64,000 nt of DNA from Bifidobacterium saguinibicoloris. GTDB taxonomy: Bacteria > Actinomycetota > Actinomycetes > Actinomycetales > Bifidobacteriaceae. Position numbers and translations under genes: made by a program. This document shows positions 56,685 through 64,000 of this stretch, piece after piece (position 1 is the stretch's first letter; every line of letters begins with the position of its first letter). The notes below the pieces were generated by a model. It was given only the letters and a program-made list of their open reading frames with translations. It did not search any database and had not been told where the DNA came from. The stretch lies in contig NZ_JAHBBF010000003.1 of the NCBI RefSeq assembly GCF_019331725.1, positions 171,373 to 235,372 of the forward strand, read 5' to 3'.

Positions 56685-56723
56685 AAACCCCGTGAGCCTT
56701 GTGATTGCTTGGCTCACGGGGTT
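56685..56723 (-). terminator. Terminator of tRNA-Phe
   Basis: AAACCCCGTGAGCC (56685-56698) and its exact complement (56710-56723), just past the encoded CCA; ends in TTT on the minus strand. Confidence 0.85.
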
Positions 56724-56727
56724 TCCC

Positions 56728-56804
56728 GTGGTGGCTCCGAACGGCGTCGATCCGTTGACCTAGCGATTTTCAGTCGCTCGCTCTACCAACTGAGCTACAG
56801 AGCC
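56728..56804 (-). tRNA. tRNA-Phe, anticodon GAA (CCA encoded)
   Basis: Acceptor GGCTCTG/CGGAGCC, D stem GCTC/GAGC, anticodon stem AGCGA/TCGCT around CTGAAAA (GAA at 34-36), discriminator A and encoded CCA. Confidence 0.94.
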
Positions 56805-56816
56805 AGAGACAGTATA

Positions 56817-56837
56817 AAAGCCCGAGAACCGGGCTTT
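56817..56837 (-). terminator. Small terminator between tRNA-Asp and tRNA-Phe
   Basis: AAAGCCCG (56817-56824) pairs with CGGGCTTT (56830-56837), followed by TTTTAT-type bases on the minus strand. It may partly separate the two tRNA genes. Confidence 0.65.
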
Positions 56838-56849
56838 CAGACCATCCAG

Positions 56850-56923
56850 CGACCACGACCGGACTTGAACCGGCGACCTCCGCCGTGACAGGGCGGCGCT
56901 CTAACCAACTGAGCTACGCGGCC
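56850..56923 (-). tRNA. tRNA-Asp, anticodon GUC (no encoded CCA)
   Basis: A 74-nt body identical to the tRNA-Asp at 32759-32835, anticodon GTC. The bases after the discriminator read CTG, so CCA must be added by CCA-adding enzyme. Confidence 0.95.
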
Positions 56924-56959
56924 GTTGTTTCTCGCGTTTCCGTGAGGCAACGAGTAGAT

Positions 56960-56987
56960 ATATTACTCACACCGAGCCATCGTGCAA
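56960..56987 (-). promoter_or_regulatory. Promoter of the second tRNA-Asp
   Basis: On the minus strand, -35 TTGCAC and -10 TAATAT with a 16-bp spacer, matching the layout ahead of the first tRNA-Asp. Confidence 0.7.
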
Positions 56988-57115
56988 GTTACGGCGTGTC
57001 GCCTTATATCGCAACGGTTTCCACCCTACTCCCAGGGCGACCGGCATCATCCGGGACACCGCCGAACACATCCGCCATCACCTCGAAAGCCCACCTGCCT
57101 CCGGCGCGAAACGCG

Positions 57116-57150
57116 CGTGGGGCGCGCCCGACGAACGGACGCGCCCCACG
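57116..57150 (-). terminator. Terminator of galE
   Basis: CGTGGGGCGCG (57116-57126) and its exact complement (57140-57150), with an inner CCG/CGG pairing. Confidence 0.75.
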
Positions 57151-57189
57151 GCATCGAATGGCGCCGCAACGGCACCGGACGGGACCGGA

Positions 57190-58203
57190 TCAGTCGGCCT
57201 GCTTCCAGTGCTCGACGTCGATGTGGTGCTCCGGGTTGGCCTGCCATGCGGCCCACGCGGACTTCACGATGTCCTCGACGTTGTACTTGGCATGCCAGCC
57301 CATCTCCTCGTTGATGCGCTTCGGGGAGCCGATGAGGTGCGGCGGATCGCCGGCGCGACGGCCCTGGACATGCTCCTCGAACGGGATGCCGGTGACCTTC
57401 TTGAGCTCGTCGACGATCTGGCGCACGGAGGTGCCCTCGCCGGTGCCGACGTTGAAGGCGTCGTACTTGCGCTCGTCACGATCGAGGTACTTCAGCGCGG
57501 CGAGGTGGGCGTCGGCCAGGTCGGAGACGTGGATGTAGTCACGCACGCAGGTGCCGTCCGGGGTCGGGTAGTCGTCGCCGAAGATGAGCGGGGCCTTGCC
57601 CTTCTTGAGGCGGTCGAGCAGCATCGGGATGAGGTTGAGGATGGCCGGATCCTCGAGTTCGACGGGGCCGCAGCCGGCCACGTTGAAGTAGCGCAGGGCG
57701 CAGAAGCGGATGCCGTAGCGGCCTTCGCAGGCGCGGGCCATCCACTCGCCGAACAGCTTGGTCTGGCCGTACGGGTTGATCGGCAGCATCGGGACGACGT
57801 CCTCGGGCACCACGTCGACCGGCGGGACGCCGTAGGTGGCTGCGGAGGAGGAGAAGACCAGCTTGCGGGTCTTCTTGGACTTGCTCATGCCGGTGAGGAC
57901 GTTGAGCATGCCGCCGATGTTCTGCTGGTAGTACCACAGCGGCTTCTCGACGGACTCGCCGACCTGCTTGCGGGCGGCGAAGTGGATGACGGCGTCGACG
58001 TCCTCGGCATCGAGGATCTCGGCGAGACGCTCGCCGGCGCCCGGCGCGGAGATGTCCATGCCGTACAGGCGGGAGCCTTCGATGCGCGTGGGCTTGCCGT
58101 AGCTCAGATCGTCGACGACGACGACCTTTTCGCCGGCCTCGTGAAGCGCGTGGACGACGTGGGCGCCGATGTAACCGCACCCACCGGTGACGAGAACAGT
58201 CAT
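57190..58203 (-). CDS. galE: UDP-glucose 4-epimerase
   Basis: Interconverts UDP-glucose and UDP-galactose (Leloir pathway, also exopolysaccharide precursors). It is 337 residues, extended SDR. NAD motif TGGCGYIGAH near the N-terminus, catalytic YGQTK, SSSAATYGVP and FNVGTGEGTSVRQIVDE. The ATG at 58203 has AAAGGAAAGG ahead. Everything upstream in frame is non-coding. Confidence 0.95.
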   Translation of the reverse strand: MTVLVTGGCGYIGAHVVHALHEAGEKVVVVDDLSYGKPTRIEGSRLYGMDISAPGAGERLAEILDAEDVDAVIHFAARKQVGESVEKPLWYYQQNIGGMLNVLTGMSKSKKTRKLVFSSSAATYGVPPVDVVPEDVVPMLPINPYGQTKLFGEWMARACEGRYGIRFCALRYFNVAGCGPVELEDPAILNLIPMLLDRLKKGKAPLIFGDDYPTPDGTCVRDYIHVSDLADAHLAALKYLDRDERKYDAFNVGTGEGTSVRQIVDELKKVTGIPFEEHVQGRRAGDPPHLIGSPKRINEEMGWHAKYNVEDIVKSAWAAWQANPEHHIDVEHWKQAD

Positions 58204-58300
58204 GTCTGACCTTTCCTTTGATGAGACATTGGCGTGCGGTCCGACCACGCGAGCCGCTGTTCGCTTCTGCTCACATTTGTTATTTTTTCGAACAATTTGA

Positions 58301-58309
58301 GTATAACAC
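58301..58309 (-). promoter_or_regulatory. Extended -10 promoter of galE
   Basis: TGTTATACT on the minus strand (TGn followed by TATACT), about 100 bp ahead of galE, in an AT-rich patch that also contains TTCGAA. The rest of the 330-bp gap to trmB shows no gene. Confidence 0.5.
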
Positions 58310-58533
58310 GTAACAAGACCGAACACACGCGGTTTCTCCGACCGCGTGGTGAATAATGGGACACAGGAAACGGACGAACAGGCATCCGCACGGACGCACG
58401 GACGACGACATCGGAAGGCAACACCCGGAAACGACGCCCGGCGACGGAACGGCGACCGCATCGCGGAGCCGCGCGGATCGGCCGTCGATCGACGAATCGC
58501 GCATCGGACACCCCCGAAAGGAAGACACGCCCC

Positions 58534-59469
58534 ATGGCCACCACGGACCAGAACACCACGGACCAGACGCCCCCCACGCACCCCATGAACGACACGGCCG
58601 CCGGCACGGCCGACGCCACGGCGCCGACGGCGCCGGACACCACCGCAGCCGCAACCGCAACCACCGCCACAACCACCGCCGAAGGCCACCCCATGCACCG
58701 GGTGCTGTCGTTCGTCCGCCGGTCGGCGCGCCTGGACGCGCGACTGCAACGCGCCTGGGACAACTACGCGCACGACTACCTGCTCGACATCAACGACGGC
58801 GAGGGCTCGCTCGACGTGCGCCCCGACTTCACGCTCGACAAGGAGACCGTACGTCGCCTCTGGGGCGACGACAAGCCGCTCGTCATCGAAATCGGCACCG
58901 GACAGGGCGAGAACGTCGTCGCGGCCGCCGAGGCCCACCCGGACGAGAACTTCCTGGCGCTCGAGGTCTACGAGCCCGGCGTGGCGCACACGCTGCTGCT
59001 CGCCGGCAAACGCGGCCTGACGAACCTGCGCGTCGCGCAGGTCAACGCCCCCGAACTGTTCAAGGCGTGCGCCGACGGCGTCGCCGCCGAGGTCTGGACC
59101 TTCTTCCCCGACCCCTGGCCGAAGAAGAAGCACCACAAGCGTCGCATCGTCCAGCCGGCGCTGGCCGCCGACGTGCGCCGCACCCTGACCGACGGCGGCG
59201 CATGGCGCATCGCCACCGACATCGAGGACTACGCCCTGCACGTGCACGAGGTGATGGACGGACTCGAGGGCTGGCGCAACGAGGGCGGCGTCACCGTGAG
59301 CCTGCCCACCGGACACGTAGGCAAGGGCAACGCCGACCTCGCGGCCGACATGCCACACGCCGACTTCCCCGAGTCGCCGCGGTTCGAGGGACGCGTGCTC
59401 ACCAACTTCGAGCGAAAGGGCCTCGAGGCCGGACGCGTCATCCACGACTTCACCTACCGCAAGGCGTGA
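58534..59469 (+). CDS. trmB: tRNA (guanine-N7-)-methyltransferase
   Basis: Makes m7G46 in the variable loop of tRNAs. It is 311 residues. SAM site [10 protein letters not shown], then [18 protein letters not shown] and the C-terminal [19 protein letters not shown]. The first 50 residues form an unusual Thr/Ala-rich low-complexity leader; a start at internal Met 54 would give the typical TrmB length, but GAAAGGAAG sits nine bases ahead of the ATG at 58534. It is placed just before tRNA-Glu. Confidence 0.93.
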   Translation: MATTDQNTTDQTPPTHPMNDTAAGTADATAPTAPDTTAAATATTATTTAEGHPMHRVLSFVRRSARLDARLQRAWDNYAHDYLLDINDGEGSLDVRPDFTLDKETVRRLWGDDKPLVIEIGTGQGENVVAAAEAHPDENFLALEVYEPGVAHTLLLAGKRGLTNLRVAQVNAPELFKACADGVAAEVWTFFPDPWPKKKHHKRRIVQPALAADVRRTLTDGGAWRIATDIEDYALHVHEVMDGLEGWRNEGGVTVSLPTGHVGKGNADLAADMPHADFPESPRFEGRVLTNFERKGLEAGRVIHDFTYRKA

Positions 59470-59545
59470 CCGGACACGATCAGACACGACCGGACACAAT
59501 CAGGCACGACCGGGCGCGACCGCAACGGCCGACGACACGCCGGGC

Positions 59546-59574
59546 TTGCGCAACGGCGACAGCTTGCGTATTGT
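59546..59574 (+). promoter_or_regulatory. Promoter of tRNA-Glu
   Basis: -35 TTGCGC (59546-59551) and -10 TATTGT (59569-59574) with a 17-bp spacer. Confidence 0.6.
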
Positions 59575-59589
59575 TGGGCGAGTTGTCAC

Positions 59590-59661
59590 GCCCCCATCGT
59601 CTAACGGTTAGGACACCAGACTTTCAATCTGACAACGAGAGTTCGACTCTCTCTGGGGGTA
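59590..59661 (+). tRNA. tRNA-Glu, anticodon UUC; integration target
   Basis: Acceptor GCCCCCA/TGGGGGT, anticodon loop CTTTCAA (TTC at 34-36), T arm GAGAG/CTCTC around TTCGACT, discriminator A, no encoded CCA. The 3' half overlaps the last codons of the integrase on the other strand, which marks it as the attachment site of the downstream element. Confidence 0.92.
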
Positions 59662-60958
59662 CTCGCGGCGAGAGCCACGAAAAGCGCTGAAACCCAAGGT
59701 TTTTGGCGCTTTTCTGTTTTCCGGGTTGAGTCGTTTTGGACGGAATTTGGACGGCAACGGTATTGGACGGCTCGCACATGGCCTCTTGAATGAGCGCTTC
59801 TTGAGCCTTCGCCGCTTCCCTGTCCAGCGCTTCGCCGTACACATGAAGGTCATCCGTGAATAGATCGGCGTAGTAGTCCATCGTCATGGAGAACGTCTTG
59901 TGTCCCGCGATGGCCTGAACCACCTTCGCCGGCACCTTCGCGTGAACGGCAAGGCTCACGGCCGTGTGCCGTAGATCATGCAGCGTCATAGGCGGTAAGC
60001 CGGCCTCTTCCACGGAGACCGCAAACCACCCGTCGCGCCTGTCAGGCGGGCGCATGTAGTCGGCTTCGGTCAGGTGACGCCCATCGTTGAGCGCGCCGGG
60101 ACGCTCGAACACGAGGGCGTCGGAGTCCTTGAACTCGCACGCCTTGCGCAGTCGCTCGCCTAACAGCCCCTTGGGGAACACCACCGTTCTATCGTCGCCG
60201 TTCTTCGCGGTGTTCAGATGCCACCCGCTCTCAGACCACACGGCGTTTTCGCAGACGCGCACAGTGCCCTTGGCAAGGTCGATGTTCTTCACACGCAACG
60301 CGGTGGTTTCACCGAATCTCATACCAGTGGTACCCATGAACAGCACCATGGTTGAGTAATCGCAACGTTTGCGAGCGCTCGCCGTCGTACCGAGTGTGAG
60401 CAGCTGCCGCATGGTGAGATATCGGCGGGGCTTCTGAACTTCGGCGCGGGGTAGTTCGATGCCGTCGCACGGGTTTTCGGCGATTCGTTTGTCTCGCACG
60501 GCCTGACGTAGCACCATGCCTAGTACGCTCACGATGCCGCGCGTCTGTTTGCTGCTGTACCGGCCGGCGAGGTCGCTTACCCAGCGCTGCACGTCGCCGT
60601 GGGTCACGTCGGATACGGCGACCGCGCCCCATTTCGGCTTCACGTGGCAGTTCCACAGGCTTGCGTATTTGTCGTATGAGGCTTGTTTGACAACGCTTTT
60701 CTTGGCTTCCAGCCATGCCGTGCCGAGGTCGGCGACGGTGCAGCGGCCGCGTTGTGGGTCGATGTATTTCCCGGCGTTCATTTCGGCCAATACTCGCGTA
60801 CGTTCTCGTTGCGCGTCTATGCGGCGCTCGAAACCACGCCGCTTGTGTTCCCGTCCTTGGCGATCGGTGTAGCGGAATCCGAAGCCGTAACCTTTGGGGA
60901 ACTTCTTGGCGGAGTACTTGAAGACGCCGTCTTTCGACTTTTCTTCGATGACACTCAC
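59624..60958 (-). CDS. int: Tyrosine-type site-specific integrase
   Basis: A recombinase of 444 residues that inserts and excises the element. An N-terminal arm-binding region (FRYTDRQGREHKRRGF), a SAM-like core-binding domain (about 73-170) and a catalytic domain with R214 (TGMRFGETTAL), H327-R330 (HDLRH), H353 (GHKTF) and Tyr 363 (TMDYYADL). The stop codon lies inside tRNA-Glu, so roughly the last twelve residues (RVELSLSD end) are encoded antisense to the tRNA. The start overlaps the XRE regulator stop by 4 bp. Confidence 0.94.
   Translation of the reverse strand: MSVIEEKSKDGVFKYSAKKFPKGYGFGFRYTDRQGREHKRRGFERRIDAQRERTRVLAEMNAGKYIDPQRGRCTVADLGTAWLEAKKSVVKQASYDKYASLWNCHVKPKWGAVAVSDVTHGDVQRWVSDLAGRYSSKQTRGIVSVLGMVLRQAVRDKRIAENPCDGIELPRAEVQKPRRYLTMRQLLTLGTTASARKRCDYSTMVLFMGTTGMRFGETTALRVKNIDLAKGTVRVCENAVWSESGWHLNTAKNGDDRTVVFPKGLLGERLRKACEFKDSDALVFERPGALNDGRHLTEADYMRPPDRRDGWFAVSVEEAGLPPMTLHDLRHTAVSLAVHAKVPAKVVQAIAGHKTFSMTMDYYADLFTDDLHVYGEALDREAAKAQEALIQEAMCEPSNTVAVQIPSKTTQPGKQKSAKNLGFQRFSWLSPRVPPERVELSLSD
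59680..59713 (+). terminator. tRNA-Glu terminator embedded in the integrase gene
   Basis: AAAAGCGC (59680-59687) pairs with GCGCTTTT (59706-59713), followed by CTGTTTT on the plus strand. It lies antisense to the integrase C-terminus. Confidence 0.65.
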
Positions 60959-61725
60959 AGGGCATCACCCCACATGTCTTCGGAATCGAAACGGGGTACC
61001 GTGACTTTATAGGGGGCGACTTTGTTTTGCAGTAAGGTTACTGCCGATTCCGTGAATCTCGCCGCAAGGCCGCTCTTCGCATCGGGGATTATCACGCCTT
61101 CATCAATGAGGATTTGCCTTTGTTCCACGAAACCCCCCAATGAGACACACATGGATTGCCGGGTTTCCCATTGTTCCTGTTCCTCTATCGCGGCCAACTC
61201 GGCAGCGCTAAGGCCTATTTCACGGGATTCTGCAACGTAATCGACTTGGCGTTTACCTGATTCGGTCTCTTCCAACTCTTTTAGCGAAGAAATCACAGAC
61301 GCGCGGCTTCTCACGGCATCGTCAAGCGCCAACCCGATTCGTTGTCCCTTGCGCATGTATTCCGGGTACGACTCCGTAAACCTGTCGAAAACGACACCGC
61401 CCGTCATACGCCGCATGGCTTGATAGTTGCATAGCCCATCGAACCCGGGGAAATCAGCGCGCAAGAACGGTTGTTCGAGGTCGATAATGAGGCATAGCGG
61501 CGAGACGTGAAGCATATGGGCGAAGCGCAGTACTTCGGCCATGGTCACGCCTTCCAGCTTGCGGCCGGTCTCTATCGCGGTGATGACGCTTCGCGTGGTG
61601 GTTCCTTCGCCATATTCGGCGTTCACCATTTCGGCAAGCTTTTCCGCGCCTATCTTCTGGGATTTGCGGCAGCGCTGCAAGCGTTGCCCGAATGTGGACA
61701 CAGGGGTATCCGTCGTTTGAGTCAT
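60955..61725 (-). CDS. XRE-family regulator of the integrated element
   Basis: A 256-residue protein. The N-terminal helix-turn-helix (GQRLQRCRKSQKIGAEKLAEM, then TRSVITAIETGRKLEGVTM) is of the Cro/CI type. The remainder is helical and acidic with no recognised peptidase motif. Probably the element's repressor. It is cotranscribed with the integrase (4-bp overlap). Its codon choice is less GC-extreme than the chromosome genes, in keeping with recent acquisition. Confidence 0.85.
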   Translation of the reverse strand: MTQTTDTPVSTFGQRLQRCRKSQKIGAEKLAEMVNAEYGEGTTTRSVITAIETGRKLEGVTMAEVLRFAHMLHVSPLCLIIDLEQPFLRADFPGFDGLCNYQAMRRMTGGVVFDRFTESYPEYMRKGQRIGLALDDAVRSRASVISSLKELEETESGKRQVDYVAESREIGLSAAELAAIEEQEQWETRQSMCVSLGGFVEQRQILIDEGVIIPDAKSGLAARFTESAVTLLQNKVAPYKVTVPRFDSEDMWGDAL

Positions 61726-61932
61726 CGTGTCACCGAAGCCTTTTGTCTGTCAAAACAACAACACGCCGATTGTAGGCATACTTTTACCATCGTGTCAAAC
61801 ATTGGCTAATGTGATAAACACTCCGGTACGACCGGATACGAAAAAAAGGGCCTCACCGGGTAGCAGCCGGCGAAGCCCCGCAAGCCCCCGACGCGGCACG
61901 GCCGCGCCCTGACCACAGGAAACGAGGACTCA
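61726..61932. promoter_or_regulatory. Divergent control region of the element
   Basis: An AT-rich switch between the repressor (minus) and the excisionase-like gene (plus). The dyad ACATT-GGCT-AATGT (about 61800-61813) is embedded in the wider GTGTCAA...AAACAC symmetry. A stem-loop with an A7 run at 61840-61880 could act as a terminator on the minus strand. Confidence 0.5.
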
Positions 61933-62166
61933 ATGAGCCACACTACTAACGCGGCGGCGAGGAACACGCCCGACACGGCATCCAAGACGCTCACGAACTC
62001 ACAGACCGCCGAAATGCTGGGAGTGAGCACGAAATACCTGAACAACATGCGCTATACGGGACGCGGTCCCACGTTCATCCGCCTGAGCAAGAGGCGCGTC
62101 GTCTACAAATCCGACGTCGTGGAAGCATGGATGCAAGCCCACACCATAGCAACGGTCGGAGCGTGA
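61933..62166 (+). CDS. Excisionase-like helix-turn-helix protein
   Basis: A 77-residue basic protein of the HTH_17/MerR-like excisionase type: NSQTAEMLGVSTKYLNNMRYTGRGPTFIRLSKRRVVYKSDVVEAWM. Such proteins bend attachment-site DNA and favour excision, or act as small regulators. GAGGAC lies five bases ahead of the ATG. It is the first gene of the rightward transcript. Confidence 0.85.
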   Translation: MSHTTNAAARNTPDTASKTLTNSQTAEMLGVSTKYLNNMRYTGRGPTFIRLSKRRVVYKSDVVEAWMQAHTIATVGA

Positions 62167-62269
62167 CACATGCCGCCCCGGAACAAACAAAACCCCGCAC
62201 GGGGCGGGGCTTCGGTGACGACGCCCATATTACCACCCGACAGCCGGCGAGCGCGAACGGCGGTGACGG

Positions 62270-62641
62270 ATGGGTAAGAGACTAATCGAGCAAGCGGAAT
62301 GGCTGGGAGGCCGCGACCGACTCAAGCTCGCCGCTACCACCCGGCTCGTATTGCAGCACATGGCGCTAAGGGCATGGGACAACGGCGGCATGGGCGTAGG
62401 CGACGAACGGCGGTATGGACAGACCAAGAAGGGAGATCCGGCCCAATTGTTCACCGAGTCGCGCGAAAAGTCTTGCGACACCCTCGGTATCAGCCCGCGC
62501 AAGTTCGCGGAACACGTTCGGAAACTCGCCGGCATAGGCATTATCGAGCGCGTTTCACCGGGGCACAAAGGCAGCACAGCCGCCTATCGTCTGCACGTCG
62601 CCGAGATGTACGACCAATGGCAAGGACCGGAAAAGACCTGA
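62270..62641 (+). CDS. Winged-helix-like DNA-binding protein, possible replication protein
   Basis: A 123-residue basic protein. The N-terminus (RDRLKLAATTRLVLQHMALRAWDNG) and SCDTLGISPRKFAEHVRKLAGIGIIERVSPG look like a winged helix-turn-helix of the kind found in phage replication initiators and plasmid Rep proteins. It is followed directly by the repeat array, which it may bind. There is no exact family recognition; function inferred from fold and place. Confidence 0.65.
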   Translation: MGKRLIEQAEWLGGRDRLKLAATTRLVLQHMALRAWDNGGMGVGDERRYGQTKKGDPAQLFTESREKSCDTLGISPRKFAEHVRKLAGIGIIERVSPGHKGSTAAYRLHVAEMYDQWQGPEKT

Positions 62642-62668
62642 TTGGCGCTCGCCGGCATCTCGGGGGCA

Positions 62669-62949
62669 TCCGTTTCGGACACCCCTTTTCCCATGCCGTC
62701 GTAAGGGTGCCCGATTCGGGCACCCTTAGCGGAACGAAGCACCCCGTCACACATGAATATGCGACCTGAATCGGGCACCCTTTACGCCCTGATTCAGGTC
62801 ACAAAGGGTGACTAAATCGGGTCACATAGGATGCCTGATTCGGGTCACATAGGATGCCCGATTCGGACACCCCTAATACAAGTAATCCAATAGAATCCAA
62901 GAGAATCCAATCTGAATAAAGCAAGGATGCCGATTTGGGCACCCTATTC
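62669..62949. repeat. Iteron-like array with adjacent AT-rich DNA
   Basis: Repeated elements built on GATTCGGGCACCC. They include a perfect 27-bp palindrome (62702-62728, arms TAAGGGTGCCCGA), GACCTGAATC (62763-62772) with its inverted copy (62791-62800), and two direct copies of GTCACATAGGATGCC (62821-62835 and 62844-62858, period 23). Degenerate copies lie at about 62673, 62860 and 62930. A short AT-rich stretch (about 62870-62925) contains three AATCCAA steps of 10 bp. It looks like a replication origin or a multi-site operator. Confidence 0.65.
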
Positions 62950-64000
62950 ACCGGCGCGTCATTCGGGCGGCACCGGCAACAGCGCACACCGACGAGCACC
63001 GACCGCGCCCCATGGCAACGGTCACAGCATGGAGAGGGCGCATATCACCCCACCTACGCGCGAAGAGGTAGACGAACCTACCCGATACGACGGGGACAGC
63101 ACCCGCAACGACCACGCGAACACACCCACGAAACGCCCGCCACATCCGTCCCGGCGTGAATCGTCGGGGACAACAGGCAGCAAGCACCGGCGATCACCAC
63201 AACACGACGCGGCACCGGCACCGCCCATCACGCCCCGTCACGAAACCGGCCCATAGAACGCCCGACAGCCACGACACGGGAAACCCCCATCACGGCATAC
63301 GGGACGCGCCTAGACGACGCCACCGGGACGAAATACGGGGCACACGCGGGCGAGGGCACCGGCAGCAACCACGCGACGACAACGAGATTCACCGCGCACA
63401 CGACGTGTCACGCGCGCTGCGCTCGCCGGCCATTGGAGCCGCCGACAACCGGGAAGGGCGGTGGAATCGTCGGCGTCTTCGCGGCCGGGACACTATCCGC
63501 ATGCCCGCGCTTCCCCTCTCCCCGCGACGGGGCACCCCATCATGCGCGCGCGAGGGGTGCGCGCGCCGACGCCGGCAGCGGCCGGCACGGACGCGTCACG
63601 CGAGACGGACGCGCCGCCACGATCCCAGCCGAAGGCGACGCGACCCCCGTGGGGGAAGTCTCCGAACGTGACTGCCTATGACCGGTGGACAGCACGCCCG
63701 TTCGTGCACACGCGACGAAACCCGGTCCCGCCTTCTGTTGCGAAAATGGCCGGAACCGTTGCGGCAGCAAGGACGACGGGCGATGACACGCGTTCGTGAC
63801 GGATGCGAGGCAAACACCGTGGCCGCGTCGCCGGGCACCGCCACCAACATACCGGGGGTGGGGTGGGTTCCGGCGTGGGCGAGACCGCCGGTGAGGTCTC
63901 CGAGAAGTACGCGGGGTTCAAAACTTCGCGCACACGCCGCCATCGCCGGCCATACCGCCGTCCGTCCCCCGTCCGACGCTCCCACGGGCCGCCCCTATGG
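62950..64000. other. GC-rich end of the window without a credible gene
   Basis: About 1 kb in which no frame gives a plausible protein on either strand. The open frames are Arg/Pro/Thr-rich and lack ribosome-binding sites. The plus frame from 63031 (MERAHITPPTREEV) is the only one with a faint phage-protein flavour. It may be spacer DNA, decayed genes or a non-coding part of the element. Confidence 0.4.

Larger units (their letters stand above)
59625..64000. mobile_element. Left part of an integrative element in tRNA-Glu
   Basis: The integrase abuts the tRNA, followed by an XRE regulator, a divergent excisionase-like gene, a small replication-type protein and an iteron-like array. This is the usual order for prophages or integrated plasmids at a tRNA. 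The right end, and the second copy of the tRNA 3' end that should mark it, are outside the window. No phage structural or conjugation genes are visible, so its class stays open. Confidence 0.8.

Noticed and set aside
56183..56717. Possible small genes in the gap before tRNA-Phe
   Set aside because: No family resemblance, no start signals, and one candidate runs through the tRNA terminator.
59463..59560. Imperfect repeats of GACACGACC after trmB
   Set aside because: Short and degenerate; probably low-complexity spacer, not a CRISPR or a regulatory array.
61840..61880. Strong terminator or small RNA between repressor and excisionase genes
   Set aside because: The stem is imperfect and no transcript on the minus strand would obviously need it; kept only as a remark in the control region.
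62669..62949. CRISPR array
   Set aside because: Repeat units are of unequal length and orientation, include a large palindrome and lack uniform spacers; no cas genes are nearby.

Overview
The window looks like a chromosomal segment of a high-GC actinomycete, most likely a Bifidobacterium. Pointers are the actinobacterial block dacB-hpt-ftsH-folE-folP-folB/K-DUF3180, a carbohydrate ABC transporter without its own ATPase, several LacI regulators, many surface-anchored glycan-degrading proteins, and a tRNA-Ile with a UAU anticodon combined with the absence of tilS from its usual place. The genus is inferred; no marker gene was compared.

Layout. 1-1.8 kb: 5' part of prfA, rpmE and tRNA-Ile(UAU), all on the minus strand, with a degenerate duplication behind the tRNA. 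2.1-5.1 kb: two related small proteins of unknown function (2144-2566 and 4683-5063) flanking an alpha/beta hydrolase and an EamA-type permease. 5.3-31.8 kb: the centre of the window, a minus-strand locus for rhamnogalacturonan-I (pectin) use. It holds four very large secreted proteins (esterase-GH43, PL11 lyase, beta-helix/SGNH esterase fusion, second PL11 lyase), each ending in a sortase-like tail (LARTG, LSRTG, LVRTG, LANSG). Next come a LacI regulator, a DUF624 membrane protein, an ABC importer (two permeases and a lipoprotein), a second LacI regulator, an RpiB-type isomerase, an SDR dehydrogenase, a GH105 hydrolase, a TIM-barrel isomerase/epimerase, KDPG aldolase and KDG kinase.

The locus reads as a pathway. 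Wall-bound PL11 lyases cut the rhamnogalacturonan backbone. Esterases and GH43 remove decorations. The ABC system imports unsaturated oligosaccharides. GH105 releases the unsaturated uronic acid. DhuI, DhuD, KdgK and Eda convert it to pyruvate and glyceraldehyde-3-phosphate. Recurring TTTCCA/TGGAAA dyads precede several of these genes.

32-59.5 kb: mostly housekeeping. A PH-domain protein, tRNA-Asp, azlCD, two MFS exporters, ettA, an acyl-CoA thioesterase, the folate cluster (including a FolB-FolK protein with an extra decayed HPPK domain), ftsH, hpt, dacB, two family-2 glycosyltransferases, an AI-2E-family permease, fucO, cfa, a nucleoside deoxyribosyltransferase-like protein, tRNA-Phe, a second tRNA-Asp, galE and trmB.

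59.6-64 kb: the left end of an integrative element in tRNA-Glu(UUC). It has a tyrosine integrase whose stop codon lies inside the tRNA gene, an XRE regulator, a divergent excisionase-like protein and a winged-helix-like protein. These are followed by a repeat array with a perfect 27-bp palindrome and an AT-rich stretch that resembles a replication origin. The last kilobase has no credible gene, and the right end lies outside the window.
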